This document shows, piece by piece, positions 11,103-20,172 of a DNA stretch of 64,000 bases. The notes below the pieces were generated by a model. That model was not told the DNA's origin, ran no database searches, and saw nothing but the letters and a program-made list of their open reading frames with translations. The translations under genes and the position numbers were made by a program. The stretch is from Brevundimonas vesicularis (GTDB taxonomy: Bacteria > Pseudomonadota > Alphaproteobacteria > Caulobacterales > Caulobacteraceae). The DNA lies in the NCBI RefSeq assembly GCF_027105095.1, contig NZ_CP114278.1, forward strand, positions 1,736,001-1,800,000, in the 5' to 3' direction. How positions within the stretch are numbered: the first letter of the stretch is position 1; every line of letters begins with the position of its first letter.

Positions 11103-13775
11103 TTGCCCGAAACGGCGCCCGAAACGCCCGCGACTTCAGCCGTTCCGCGCCGCAAGCGCGGGCGGCTGAAGGTGTTTCTGGGCATGTCGCCCGGCGTGGG
11201 CAAGACCTATGAAATGCTGCGCGCCGCGCGCCGTCGAAAGGCCGAGGGGCTGGACGTCGTCGTCGGCGTGGTCGAAACCCACGGCCGCAAGGAAACGATG
11301 AGCCTGCTGCGCGGGCTGGACGTCATGCCCCGCGCGCCCATTGAACACCGCGACCGCGCCTTGATGGAGTTCGACCTGGACGGCGCCCTGGCGCGACGGC
11401 CCGAACTGCTGCTTGTCGACGAATACGCCCACTCCAACGCGCCGGGTTCGCGCCATCCCAAGCGCTGGCAGGATGTGGAGGAGCTGCGCGCCGCGGGCAT
11501 CGACGTCTGGACCACGCTGAACATCCAGCATCTGGAAAGCCTGTCCGACGTCATTCTGCGCATCACCGGCGTGCGCCAGCGCGAGGCGGTGCCCGACAGC
11601 GCCCTGACCGGCGCCGACGACATCGAGGTCATCGACATCACGCCCGAAGACCTGCGGGTGCGTCTGGCCGAGGGCAAGGTCTATGTGCCCGAAACGGCGC
11701 GGGTGGCCTCCGAGAACTTCTTCAAGATAGAGAATCTGACGGCGCTGCGCGAACTGGCCCTGCGGCGCGCGGCCCAGACGGTGGACGACCAGCTTCTGAC
11801 CCACCTGCGCGAGCGGGGCGTGTCGGGGCCGTGGGCGGCGAACGAGCGGATCCTGGTTCTGGTCGGCGGCGACGCCATGACCGCCTCCCTGGTTCGGACC
11901 GGTCGGCGGATGTCGGACATGATGATGGACGCCCCCTGGTCGGTGGCCCATGTCGAGCGGCCCAGCGGATCGCGCGTCGACGCCCGGTCGGCGGGACGGT
12001 TGTCAGAAGCCTTCAAGCTGGCAGAGCAGCTGGGCGGACGGCCCGTGACGATCAGCGGCGACGACGTGGTGCGCGCCGTTCTGGACCACGCCCACCGCAA
12101 CAACGTCACCCAGATCGTCATCGGCAAGACGCGCGGCGGGCGGTTCGCCGAATGGACCGGCCGGGCCTTGGCGACCGAACTGCTGCGCAAGGCGCAGGGC
12201 GTCGCCGTCCACGTCGTGACAGAGGGCGACCTGGCCACGCCCGAACCGGTGGCCAAGTCCGGCGTCAGGGCGGCGCTGGACTGGCGCGGCTATCCGGCGG
12301 GGGCGGGGTTCGTCCTGGCGGCGACGGGGGCGGCCCTGTTGCTCGACACCCGGTTCGAGCGGGTCGATCTGGGTGTCATCTATCTAGCGGCGGTGGTGGC
12401 GGCCGGGGTGCTGAACGGCCTCAGACCCGCGCTGGCGGCTGCGACCCTGGCCTTTTTGACCTACAACTTCCTGTTCCTTCAGCCGCGCTACAGCTTCCTG
12501 ATCGGTTCGCCGACCGATTTCCTGACCCTGCTGCTATTTTGGGGCGTGGCCCTGGGCACCGGCGCCCTGGCGGGGCGGGTGCGCGAACAGGCCAGAGCCG
12601 CGCAGCGGCGCGCCGCCGCCGTCTCGGCCCTGCTGGCCGCCAGCCAGACCCTGTCGGCGGGCCAGGATCGCGCGACCACGGCCCGCAGCCTGGCCGAACA
12701 GGCCTCGGCCGCCGCCGGCGCGGGCGCCGTCGTCCTGCTGCCCGACGGCGAGGATATCGTCCTGACCGCGGCCAGTCCCGAGGGCGTAACCCTGGCCCCC
12801 GACGCCATGGCCGCCGCCCGTTGGGCCTGGACCCACGGCGAGGTCACGGGCCACGGCACCGGCACCCTGCCGCAAACCCACTGGCGGTTTCAGCCCTTAC
12901 AGGGCGTGCGCGGCCGGGCCGGCGTGGCGGGCGTCGACGCCTCGGCCGTGGCGGCGGGCTCGGACGAGGAACGTCTGGCCATGGCCCTGCTGGACCAGGG
13001 CGCCGTGGCCCTGGAGCGCGCCGATCTGGCCGGTCAGGCGCTGGAGACCGAGACCCTGCGCCGCGCCGACCGTTTCCGTGCCGCCCTGATGAACTCGGTC
13101 AGCCACGACCTGCGCACGCCCCTGTCCACCGTCCTGGGCTCGGCGACGACCCTGATCGACTATGGCGCGACCCTGAAGCCGGAGGTCCGCGACGACCTGC
13201 TGCTCAGCATCCGTGAAGAGGCCGAACGCCTGTCGCGTTATGTCGGCGACCTCTTGGACATGACCCGGCTTGAAGGCGGCGGGCTGAACGTGCGCACAGA
13301 CTGGGTGGACGTGCGCGATATTCTCAACGCCGCCGCAGAGCGGGTGGCGCGTCGGCTGGGGACCCGTCACGTGACCCGCGACTTTCCCTCCCAGTTGAGC
13401 CTGGTTCTGTTGGACCAGGGTCTGCTGGAGCAGGCCGTCGTCAACATTCTGGAAAACGCCATCGCCTACAGCCCCGACGGCTCGATCATCGAACTCGCGG
13501 CGTATGAGGATCGAGGCTCGGTCGTCATCTCCATCGAAGATGAGGGCAGGGGAATACCGACCGCCGAGCTGGAACGGGTCTTCGACAAGTTCCGTCGAAT
13601 GGAAGAATCCACCGACCGATCAAAGGGCGCGGGCCTGGGCTTGGCCATATCCAAGGGATTTGTCGAAGCCATGGGCGGCCGCATCGCCGCCGCCAGCCCA
13701 ATCGCCGACGGCAAGGGCACCCGCATTCTGATCAGCCTTTCGAAGGCGATCGCGACCCACCGCGACCTGCTATAG
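11103..13775 (+). CDS. kdpD: Osmosensitive K(+) channel sensor histidine kinase
   Basis: An 890-residue sensor kinase that phosphorylates KdpE when K(+) is limiting. The order is: cytoplasmic KdpD domain with Walker A PGVGKT (residues 30-35), a universal-stress-protein-like domain (about 245-370), four membrane spans (about 395-500), a GAF-like region, an HisKA box SVSHDLRTP with phospho-acceptor His668, and an HATPase_c domain with NILENA and GLGLAISKGF. The start is a TTG immediately after the kdpC stop, giving coupled translation. kdpE follows after 7 bp. Confidence 0.95.
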   Translation: MPETAPETPATSAVPRRKRGRLKVFLGMSPGVGKTYEMLRAARRRKAEGLDVVVGVVETHGRKETMSLLRGLDVMPRAPIEHRDRALMEFDLDGALARRPELLLVDEYAHSNAPGSRHPKRWQDVEELRAAGIDVWTTLNIQHLESLSDVILRITGVRQREAVPDSALTGADDIEVIDITPEDLRVRLAEGKVYVPETARVASENFFKIENLTALRELALRRAAQTVDDQLLTHLRERGVSGPWAANERILVLVGGDAMTASLVRTGRRMSDMMMDAPWSVAHVERPSGSRVDARSAGRLSEAFKLAEQLGGRPVTISGDDVVRAVLDHAHRNNVTQIVIGKTRGGRFAEWTGRALATELLRKAQGVAVHVVTEGDLATPEPVAKSGVRAALDWRGYPAGAGFVLAATGAALLLDTRFERVDLGVIYLAAVVAAGVLNGLRPALAAATLAFLTYNFLFLQPRYSFLIGSPTDFLTLLLFWGVALGTGALAGRVREQARAAQRRAAAVSALLAASQTLSAGQDRATTARSLAEQASAAAGAGAVVLLPDGEDIVLTAASPEGVTLAPDAMAAARWAWTHGEVTGHGTGTLPQTHWRFQPLQGVRGRAGVAGVDASAVAAGSDEERLAMALLDQGAVALERADLAGQALETETLRRADRFRAALMNSVSHDLRTPLSTVLGSATTLIDYGATLKPEVRDDLLLSIREEAERLSRYVGDLLDMTRLEGGGLNVRTDWVDVRDILNAAAERVARRLGTRHVTRDFPSQLSLVLLDQGLLEQAVVNILENAIAYSPDGSIIELAAYEDRGSVVISIEDEGRGIPTAELERVFDKFRRMEESTDRSKGAGLGLAISKGFVEAMGGRIAAASPIADGKGTRILISLSKAIATHRDLL

Positions 13776-13782
13776 AGCGCCC

Positions 13783-14466
13783 ATGTCCGCCGTCCGCCCC
13801 GTGATCCTCGTCATCGACGACGAGCCTCAGATTCACCGTTTCCTGTCGCCTGCGCTGGACGCGGCCGGGTATCAGCCGAAACGAGCGGACAGCGGGCAAG
13901 ATGGCTTGCGGGGTGTCGCCCTCTGGTCGCCCGATGCGGTCGTTCTGGATCTCGGCTTGCCTGACATGGACGGCAAGGATGTCCTGAAACGCGCGCGAGA
14001 TTTCTACGCCGGTCCGATCATTGTCCTCTCGGCGCGGGACCGAGAGGCGGAGAAGATCGCGGCCCTTGATCTGGGCGCCAATGACTATGTCGAAAAGCCC
14101 TTCGGCATCGGTGAACTCCTGGCCCGTCTGAGGGTGAGCATGCGCGCCTCGATTTCCGAGACCATCGGTCCCGTGACCGCTGGAGACATCTCCATCGACA
14201 TCGAACGCCGCCGTGTCCGTCGCGCTGGCGAAATCGTCAAACTGACCCCCAAGGAGTTCGAGGTTCTCGCGCATCTGGCCCGCCACCACGGCAAGGTCAT
14301 CAGCCACGGCGATCTGCTAACAGCCGTCTGGGGCGCAGCTCACGTCAACGACACACAATATCTTCGCGTTGTGGTGGGGCAGCTGAGACATAAGCTGGAG
14401 GCCGATCCGGCTAGCCCAATCCTACTGCTCACCGAGCCTGGCGTGGGTTATCGGCTGGAAGCCTGA
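13783..14466 (+). CDS. kdpE: KDP operon response regulator KdpE
   Basis: A 227-residue OmpR-type regulator. The receiver domain has acidic Asp12-Asp13, phospho-acceptor Asp56 (VVLDLGLPDMDG) and a Lys in VEKPFGIGELLAR. The winged-helix domain carries KLTPKEFEVLAHLA and ends RVVVGQLRHKLEADPA and GVGYRLEA. It activates kdp when phosphorylated by KdpD. It is the last gene of the operon and ends about 150 bp before the split tRNA half that marks the island boundary. Confidence 0.94.
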   Translation: MSAVRPVILVIDDEPQIHRFLSPALDAAGYQPKRADSGQDGLRGVALWSPDAVVLDLGLPDMDGKDVLKRARDFYAGPIIVLSARDREAEKIAALDLGANDYVEKPFGIGELLARLRVSMRASISETIGPVTAGDISIDIERRRVRRAGEIVKLTPKEFEVLAHLARHHGKVISHGDLLTAVWGAAHVNDTQYLRVVVGQLRHKLEADPASPILLLTEPGVGYRLEA

Positions 14467-14610
14467 ATGCGGGCTTGCTGGCGCGCAGCCAGAATCGGCT
14501 TTTGGCGCGCAAAGGGCTTGGCGTCGGTGTCCGCACGACCATTTTAGAGGGGTGCAAAGGCGGGTGGCGCCAACTCGGCGCTCAGATTATTCAGTTAATT
14601 CAGTGCTTCT

Positions 14611-14668
14611 TGGCGGAAGCGGTGGGATTCGAACCCACGGACGGCTCTCACCGTCGCTGGTTTTCAAG
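14611..14668 (-). other. 3' half of the split resident tRNA-Ser(UGA); left attachment junction of the island
   Basis: Read on the minus strand, 14668 to 14611 gives the anticodon loop CTTGAAA, the 3' anticodon strand ACCAG, variable arm, T arm (GTGGGTTCGAATCCCAC), acceptor strand CGCTTCC, discriminator G and an encoded CCA. No 5' half precedes it; to the right the sequence is unrelated. Its acceptor and anticodon strands pair with the 5' half at 24630-24668, and together they make a 90-nt tRNA. The shared 7-bp core (plus strand 14662-14668) is the likely crossover. The rest of the 14467-14817 gap holds no gene I can support. Confidence 0.85.
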
Positions 14669-14817
14669 TTTGTCGGTAACGGCCTTTAGGCCACTTGTTC
14701 TCTCTTTATATCGCTTTATTCCTTCATAAAATCAGTTGCTTGGCTCCGACGATAAGCCTTACGCCACTTGGTATCGCTTTACCCAAGTTGCTTATGACCC
14801 GCTTTTCAGGAGCCAAC

Positions 14818-16101
14818 ATGACCAGCCAGCCCAACCGCGCCAAGCTGACGAAGGGATATGTCGATCGGATCAAACCCGGTCGGAAGGACGAGTTTCACTG
14901 GGATGCCGACACCAAGGGCTTTGGTGTCCGCGTGACCCCAACGGGCAAGCTCACATTCATCGTGCAGGGAAGGGTGGATGGCGTTGAATCTGCCATCCGC
15001 ATCACCATCGGAGCCTACGGTGTCTTCACGGTCGATCAGGCCCGTGACGTGGCCCGAGAGCACTTGCGGTCGATGCGCATGGGCGTTGATCCGCGCGCGG
15101 CGCGAAAGGCGGACGAAGCCGCGAAGGTGACGCTTCAACAGGTCTGCGATGCCTATGTTTCTCGACCGGGAAAGCTAAAGGCTAGCAGCCGCGAAGCGAT
15201 TGAACGCCATATCCGGACGACGTTCGAGAAGTGGGCGGGTCAACCTATCGCCAGCATCACCGAGGAGATGTGCAAGAAGCGATACCGCGAGGTTTTGACG
15301 AAGGGCCTGCGTGGTGATCGCAAACAAGGTTCGCCGGGCCAAGCCAATCAAGCATTTTCCGTTCTCGGTGCTTTGCTCGCCTACGCCGGTCGCCAGTATC
15401 GGCGTGTCGATGGAGCGCCGCTATGCGACCGCAGCCCCGTCGATGCGCTCAAGGACGACCGGGTTCGGCTAAAACCTCGCACGAGTCGAATCCTTGACCA
15501 CAAGGTTGGCCCGGTCTGGTTGGCTCTGCGTGAGTGGCGGACGACAGCGTACAACCGCGACACCATGTCGAGCATCGACCTAGTTCGCTTTTTGCTGCTC
15601 ACGGGGCTTCGTATTTCTGAGGCGTCGTCTCTTCAATGGCCCCAGGTGAACTTGGAGGACGGCTACTTCCATCTGCCAAACCCGAAAAACTCAAACCCGG
15701 TTTCGATGCCGCTTTCGACACAGGCCGTTGAACTGCTCAAAGCGCGCCCGCGCGTCGCTGACAATCAGCATGTCTTCCCGTCATGGGCTGGCAGCCTGAG
15801 AGACCCGCGCGACATGATGAAGAAGGTGTCGGCGGTCGCTGGGAGCCATCTGACGCCTCACGACATGAGGCGCACCTATACGAATATCGCCCTGCGATCC
15901 TGCCGCATCGAAAAGTTCAGAACTGACCTGCTGACGAACCACATCACGCGCGACGTGACCGCAGAGCACTATTTCGACACGACCAACCTCCAGTGGCTTC
16001 AACCGGAGGCGCAGAAAATCGGCGATTGGCTGGACCAGCAGGCGGCGATTGCCGAGAGCGCGAACGTGGCGCGGTTGGAACCGCGCGCGCAGGCCGCGTA
16101 G
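14818..16101 (+). CDS. Tyrosine-type site-specific integrase (P4/DUF4102-like)
   Basis: A 427-residue phage-type integrase. I chose ATG 14818, preceded by AGGAG, over in-frame upstream starts. The N-terminal arm-binding domain includes FHWDADTKGFGVRVTPTGK. The catalytic set is complete: Arg265 (TGLRISEAS), His348 and Arg351 (HDMRR), His375 (TNHITRDVT) and nucleophile Tyr385 (EHYFDTT). It lies about 150 bp inside the left attachment core, as usual for elements that integrate at tRNA genes. It is expected to catalyse integration at the anticodon loop of tRNA-Ser(UGA). Confidence 0.93.
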   Translation: MTSQPNRAKLTKGYVDRIKPGRKDEFHWDADTKGFGVRVTPTGKLTFIVQGRVDGVESAIRITIGAYGVFTVDQARDVAREHLRSMRMGVDPRAARKADEAAKVTLQQVCDAYVSRPGKLKASSREAIERHIRTTFEKWAGQPIASITEEMCKKRYREVLTKGLRGDRKQGSPGQANQAFSVLGALLAYAGRQYRRVDGAPLCDRSPVDALKDDRVRLKPRTSRILDHKVGPVWLALREWRTTAYNRDTMSSIDLVRFLLLTGLRISEASSLQWPQVNLEDGYFHLPNPKNSNPVSMPLSTQAVELLKARPRVADNQHVFPSWAGSLRDPRDMMKKVSAVAGSHLTPHDMRRTYTNIALRSCRIEKFRTDLLTNHITRDVTAEHYFDTTNLQWLQPEAQKIGDWLDQQAAIAESANVARLEPRAQAA

Positions 16102-16437
16102 GCCGTCCGTACAGGCTCGACAGGTACTATAGGGGTAAGTGCCTCGGGCAGCCGCGTTTCCCGGCTGTAGCCCAACCGCACAGCGCGTTTTTGCCCCGGA
16201 CACCAGCATTTTAGTGTTTGCGTGACCTAGCTGGCCTGCCGTAAAAAGATAGCAATCCCTGTTTTACGGGATCGGGGCCGCACAGGGCGCCAATCAAAAA
16301 AGTATCTGTGACGAGAGCTGGCGAAGCAAGGGTAGCCAATCCCCCAGGGCGTCAGACACTGCCAGGGCAGCATTCGGCTGGGTCTGGTGCTGGTGACCAC
16401 AGCGCAAGTCGAACGCTTGTACTGAAAGTCACCAAGC
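16102..16437. other. 336-bp gap between integrase and AlpA-like gene; possible control region
   Basis: No credible gene was seen. It contains an 8-bp inverted repeat, CCGTAAAA at 16239-16246 and TTTTACGG at 16262-16269, which could be a terminator-like hairpin for the integrase gene or an operator. A small CTGCC-AG-GGCAG dyad lies near 16359-16370. This is where the promoter for the regulator and rep genes should be, but no convincing -35/-10 was found. Confidence 0.4.
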
Positions 16438-16716
16438 ATGGCTGTCACCGTAAATCTGGATGATTTGCTGACGACGAAAGAGGCGGCATCCGTCCTCGGC
16501 GTCAAACCTAACACTTTAGAAATCTGGCGACACAAGGGGAGGGGGCCGCCGTTCATTCGGCTCGGCGATGGGCCGTGTGCGCCGATCCGCTATTTCCGCA
16601 TCGAACTATCGAAGTGGTTAGCGTCCCATTCCTACGCTCACACGAGCGCCTATAGCCCCTCTGCGCAGACCTCCGACAAATTCAATAAATGCCGGTCGAC
16701 GGGGGCATCATGTTGA
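16438..16716 (+). CDS. AlpA/excisionase-like helix-turn-helix protein
   Basis: A 92-residue protein with an N-terminal MerR-like winged helix: LLTTKEAASVLGVKPNTLEIWRHKG is cut here as TTKEAASVLGV then TLEIWRHKGRGPPFIRLG, residues about 12-44. It then reads IRYFRIELSKWL. This is the AlpA/Xis pattern. Such proteins act as recombination directionality factors or transcriptional switches in P4-like satellites. It lies between the integrase and the RepA-type gene, consistent with that role. The C-terminal 30 residues are Ser/Thr-rich and unremarkable. Confidence 0.8.
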   Translation: MAVTVNLDDLLTTKEAASVLGVKPNTLEIWRHKGRGPPFIRLGDGPCAPIRYFRIELSKWLASHSYAHTSAYSPSAQTSDKFNKCRSTGASC

Positions 16717-16854
16717 GTTTCCAGTCGTTTGATGCAGGTCGCGCGCCTGCGGCACGCCGACCATACGCCTTCTCACGAAAACGGTCGGGAGCCACCCCGA
16801 CCGTCCCCATCCGATTTGAGAGCCACAAGCACCCCCAGTCAGAGGGAGCGCGCC

Positions 16855-18156
16855 ATGACTACTGAAATTATGCGGGATGGCCCCGAAGGTCCGCAAGCAG
16901 CCAGTCACGGCTTCTTCTGGGATGGACCGCCGCCTGACGAGCCTGATAGTTCGCCGATTACTGCCCGAGAGGCGGCGTTGAGCGACCCCTTTGCCGACAA
17001 GTGGGGTGTCGTGACGCTGGCGAAGACTTTCTTCGCTGAGCTGCAAGAACGCTCCGACCGTGTGAACCCGCTTAAGCTTGATGGCCCAATCAGCGAAACT
17101 GAATGGCGGGAAGCTCGGTCAACGCAGCCTTCCGTTGTCGATCAGTGGTTTTACGAGGACGTCGGCTGCTTCATTGCCCCTGGTGGAACCGGGAAGACCA
17201 CGCTCCTCCTGTTTCAAGTCATTCACATCGTGTTGGGCCGACCGTTGTTCGGTTACGCCGTGACTGCGCCTGGCCCGGTCGTCATCATCACCGCCGAGGA
17301 CAGTCGAGAAACGCTGGTCGCGCGCCTGCGCCAGATGTGTGTCGAGATGCCATTGACCGAGGAGGAAATCCGAACAGTCCGTGAGGACATCATCATCACC
17401 GATGTGTCGGGGAAGGGGATCAAGCTCACTACGGTTGAGAAAGATGTCGTGATGCCGAGCAAGGCGCTCGACAAGCTGATTGTCGAGATTGGAGTGCTTT
17501 GCCCATCGCTCCTCGTCATTGACCCTATGGTGTCGTTCGGAATCGGCGAAAGCCGCGTGAATGACAGCGAGCAGGGCCTAATCGATGCCGCTCGACGGAT
17601 TAGGAATGTGGTCCACTGCGCCGTGATCTACGTCCACCACACCGGCAAGGAGAACGCTCGCAATAGGACGACGGATCAGTATAGCGGTCGAGGAGGAAGC
17701 GCCCTGTCCGATGGTGCCCGGATGATCCATGTGCTCCAGCGGCTGGATGCGGAGGAGTGGACCAAGGCAACAGGCGACCTTCTACAAGAGGCAGAGTCGG
17801 GCTTTATCCTGGCGCGTCCAAAGATGACGTGGTGCCGCCCTCAGCCTAATATTTATCTCAAACGATCCAGCTACACATTCCGTCGATACGACCACATTGG
17901 TGAGACCGAGGGTGCGCAGCGGGTGAACCAGATTGCTGAAGACAAGATCTGGAAGTTCGTTGCAGACGAATGGCTAGCTGGGCGTCGTCATACCCAGAAC
18001 ACGTTGCAGGACGCAGCGGTGATGCCGCAAAAGGCGACCCGGCAGACAGTAGCTCGTCTACTTGCTCAAGGCCGCCTCATGAAAGAAGACGCGGGCGGCG
18101 GCCGGGGTGGAGCGCATCATTTTCTGCGTCCGTGCGAGGTGCAGATAACCACATGA
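16855..18156 (+). CDS. RepA-type AAA ATPase / replicative helicase of the element
   Basis: A 433-residue RecA-fold ATPase of the RepA/AAA_25 type. Walker A is PGGTGKTT (residues 109-116) and Walker B is LLVIDPM with Asp223. A downstream YVHHTGKENA stretch resembles the RepA hexameric helicase family. The C-terminal 80 residues look like a winged helix (TRQTVARLLAQGRL). I chose ATG 16855 after a GAGGGAG site; an in-frame ATG at 16729 would add 42 low-complexity residues. It is followed at once by the iteron-like array, which suggests that it helps replicate the excised element. Confidence 0.82.
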   Translation: MTTEIMRDGPEGPQAASHGFFWDGPPPDEPDSSPITAREAALSDPFADKWGVVTLAKTFFAELQERSDRVNPLKLDGPISETEWREARSTQPSVVDQWFYEDVGCFIAPGGTGKTTLLLFQVIHIVLGRPLFGYAVTAPGPVVIITAEDSRETLVARLRQMCVEMPLTEEEIRTVREDIIITDVSGKGIKLTTVEKDVVMPSKALDKLIVEIGVLCPSLLVIDPMVSFGIGESRVNDSEQGLIDAARRIRNVVHCAVIYVHHTGKENARNRTTDQYSGRGGSALSDGARMIHVLQRLDAEEWTKATGDLLQEAESGFILARPKMTWCRPQPNIYLKRSSYTFRRYDHIGETEGAQRVNQIAEDKIWKFVADEWLAGRRHTQNTLQDAAVMPQKATRQTVARLLAQGRLMKEDAGGGRGGAHHFLRPCEVQITT

Positions 18157-18162
18157 TCGGCT

Positions 18163-18345
18163 TTGGTGTGTTGCCGCGTTATTGGCGCGTTATTGGCGCG
18201 TCAACACACCAAGGAGCGGGGGCACGCTACGCAACGCGGTTGGTGCGTTGCTGCGTTAGCCCCTATAGGGAAACGCACCAAGCGGCGGGGCAATCCAAGC
18301 TCAACGGCTGCCACTGACCCCGTAGTCGCCGCGTTTGGTGTGTTA
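18163..18345. repeat. Iteron-like array: five copies of TTGGTGYGTTR plus an 11-bp tandem repeat
   Basis: The motif TTGGTGYGTTR occurs on plus at 18163-18173, on minus at 18202-18212, on plus at 18240-18250, on minus at 18271-18281 (last base T) and on plus at 18335-18345. The first two form a perfect 11-bp inverted repeat enclosing two tandem copies of GCGTTATTGGC (18176-18186, 18187-18197). The array fills the 220-bp gap after the RepA-type gene. Iterons next to a replication protein gene usually mark an origin. An operator array is the alternative. Confidence 0.65.
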
Positions 18346-18376
18346 CGCTGGTTCTACGGTTTATGGGCCGGGGTGG

Positions 18377-19093
18377 TCAGAATGGAATAGGCTCAGCCTG
18401 CGCGGTTTCCAGACGGTCCTTGGTTGCCGGGTCGGCGAGCAGCAGCCTTTGAACCTCTGCGGCGATCTGGTCGGCGTTCCTGTTCAACCTCGGCAGGGCT
18501 TGGTGTTTGCCGATGAAGCCCGTCGGGTCCTCTCCCCACTTGAATGAGATGATCTTCACTCCACGGCCAAGGGCGTAACCGATTTCTTGTTGAGTCCAAA
18601 TCGATGCAGAAAAGCCGACCGTATGGACGGCTATCAGTGCATCCATAGTCTGGAGGGCGCGCTCAATCTGATCCTGCCAAGCGAGCGTGGGATGAATATC
18701 TTCGTGAGCGACGAAACCCGATATGTCGTATTTTGCGAGCCCCTCTTTGAGGCGTGTGGCAATGCTTTTGTCTTTGCTGATGTGCGAAATGAAAAGCCGG
18801 AAGGCTGTGGTGCCCTTCCAGTTTTCGGGCGGTTGAACAGTAGGCCTAGACCCGATGCTCGGCAGCAAGTCGAGTTCGTTAGCTACACGGACGAGATCGT
18901 TCTCAGAAACCCGTGCCAGAACGGCTTTGGAATAGACCCGTTTGCTATTACTGCCGCCCCATCCTTCGACGTTCGCCGACGATATGTTCATCGCCGTGAA
19001 GAAAGCGTCGATGTCCGTGAAGGTATATCGACTCTGCAACTCGGAGCCGATCTTCTCCAGTAAGTCCATTCGTTCAGATGCCCGCATGGGCAA
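18377..19093 (-). CDS. TIR-domain protein, probable anti-phage effector
   Basis: A 238-residue protein. Residues 1-85 are an uncharacterised helical N-terminus (LLEKIGSELQSRYTFTDIDA). Residues 98-200 form a TIR domain: FRLFISHISKD at the start, GFVAHEDIHPTLAWQ at 126-140, and WTQQEIGYALGRG, where Glu170 is at the position of the catalytic NADase Glu. Bacterial TIR proteins commonly deplete NAD+ or make a cyclic ADP-ribose signal on phage infection. No Thoeris ThsA or SIR2 partner is adjacent, so it may act alone or sense through its N-terminus. It is encoded opposite to its neighbours. Confidence 0.8.
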   Translation of the reverse strand: MPMRASERMDLLEKIGSELQSRYTFTDIDAFFTAMNISSANVEGWGGSNSKRVYSKAVLARVSENDLVRVANELDLLPSIGSRPTVQPPENWKGTTAFRLFISHISKDKSIATRLKEGLAKYDISGFVAHEDIHPTLAWQDQIERALQTMDALIAVHTVGFSASIWTQQEIGYALGRGVKIISFKWGEDPTGFIGKHQALPRLNRNADQIAAEVQRLLLADPATKDRLETAQAEPIPF

Positions 19094-19443
19094 TTGATTA
19101 AACCGATCTGCGCCTGCGGTGAAGATGTTTGCTGATAGGGGCTTGGGGGGGGCGGTTTTGCGGGGGCTGTGGCCGGTACTTCGCCGCCGCCGCCGGTAGG
19201 GGGTGCAGTTTCCCCTTCCCCCCGGCTATAGCCGCCCCAGCGTGGTCGTTGTGGTTACCTCGGTGTCGCCGTCCCAGAGGTCGAAGGTGCTGGCGACGCC
19301 ACCTCCTACAAATAGACTAACTGCTGGTCGTGGTCGTGCAAGACGGACCTAACGCATTGATCTGCAATGTTTTTACTTGCGGACCTACAAGCTGTTTTCG
19401 CACGCTGTTAGCACAACATAAGCCTATCCCAAGGTTTCCCATC
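19094..19443. other. 350-bp gap between the TIR gene and the DUF5681 operon
   Basis: It has homopolymer-rich G and C runs around 19142-19235 and a more A/T-rich stretch at 19355-19435 just before the next gene, where a promoter for the plus-strand operon and for the divergent TIR gene would be expected. An open frame continues upstream of 19444 to a GTG at 19330, but it lacks a good ribosome binding site. No RNA gene or repeat was recognised. Confidence 0.35.
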
Positions 19444-20154
19444 GTGTCTGACCCTATCGATACCCGAGTCACCCCCTCCCTGCATGTCGCCAATGTCGCC
19501 CGCATCGCCGGATATGACGACGACACGCGGTCATACCTCGCGCCTACCGAAACGGCCTTCTCGGAAGCGTATGTGGGCATCGGCCGCATACACGACGCGA
19601 AGGCAGCGGCAGACCGAAACCCCTCATGGACGCCGGACGAGCGACTGATTCAGACGCAGGCTTTCGCGGAGAAGACGTTCGCCAGCATCGCGCGCCGGTT
19701 TGATAGCGCTGGCGCCGCGCTCACCCGCTCTATCGAAGCGCTGGAAGCTGAACTGTCTGCGCCCATCGCGAGCAAGGCGGCGCAGGGCGTGGCCAGCGAG
19801 ATAAGGGCGTACGCGAAAGCCCTCCAAGGGGGTGAGCGCATGTCGTTCATCCAGCGCGCTATCGACGACGGCGATGATCTGACGGTAGGGGCCGTGCTTG
19901 GCGCTCCTGCCTATCTGTCTGGCATCGAGCGGAAGACCCAGGAGGTTTACACCCGGGCGTATCACGAGCGCGCGAACCCGCTGACCGCCAAGAAGCTGAG
20001 GGCGATGCAGGGAGCGCTTGACTTGATCGGTCAGCGTTCGGGCCTCGTGTTCAAAGAGATTGAGAAGGCCGTGGGCGCGCCGCCCCACAAGGTACAAGCG
20101 CTCAAGAAGGCCAAGGCGCATGCCGAGCGCGCCTTCGTCATGCCCAAGGCTTGA
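19444..20154 (+). CDS. Hypothetical protein of the island, helical, 236 aa
   Basis: I do not recognise a family. The product starts at GTG 19444 (an AAGG lies upstream) with MSDPIDTRVTPSLHVANVA. It is rich in Ala, Glu, Arg and Lys with long helical stretches, for example RRFDSAGAALTRSIEALEAE near the middle and KKLRAMQGALDLIGQ near the end. No membrane segment or signal peptide is seen. It is 18 bp upstream of the DUF5681 gene and probably co-transcribed with it. A structural or packaging-related satellite protein is possible, based on context only. Confidence 0.7.
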   Translation: MSDPIDTRVTPSLHVANVARIAGYDDDTRSYLAPTETAFSEAYVGIGRIHDAKAAADRNPSWTPDERLIQTQAFAEKTFASIARRFDSAGAALTRSIEALEAELSAPIASKAAQGVASEIRAYAKALQGGERMSFIQRAIDDGDDLTVGAVLGAPAYLSGIERKTQEVYTRAYHERANPLTAKKLRAMQGALDLIGQRSGLVFKEIEKAVGAPPHKVQALKKAKAHAERAFVMPKA

Positions 20155-20172
20155 TGGGGGATTGTTGAGATC

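Noticed and set aside
14611-14668. A functional tRNA gene at the left island boundary
   Set aside because: Only the 3' half is present; the sequence right of the anticodon loop cannot form the 5' acceptor, D arm or 5' anticodon strand.
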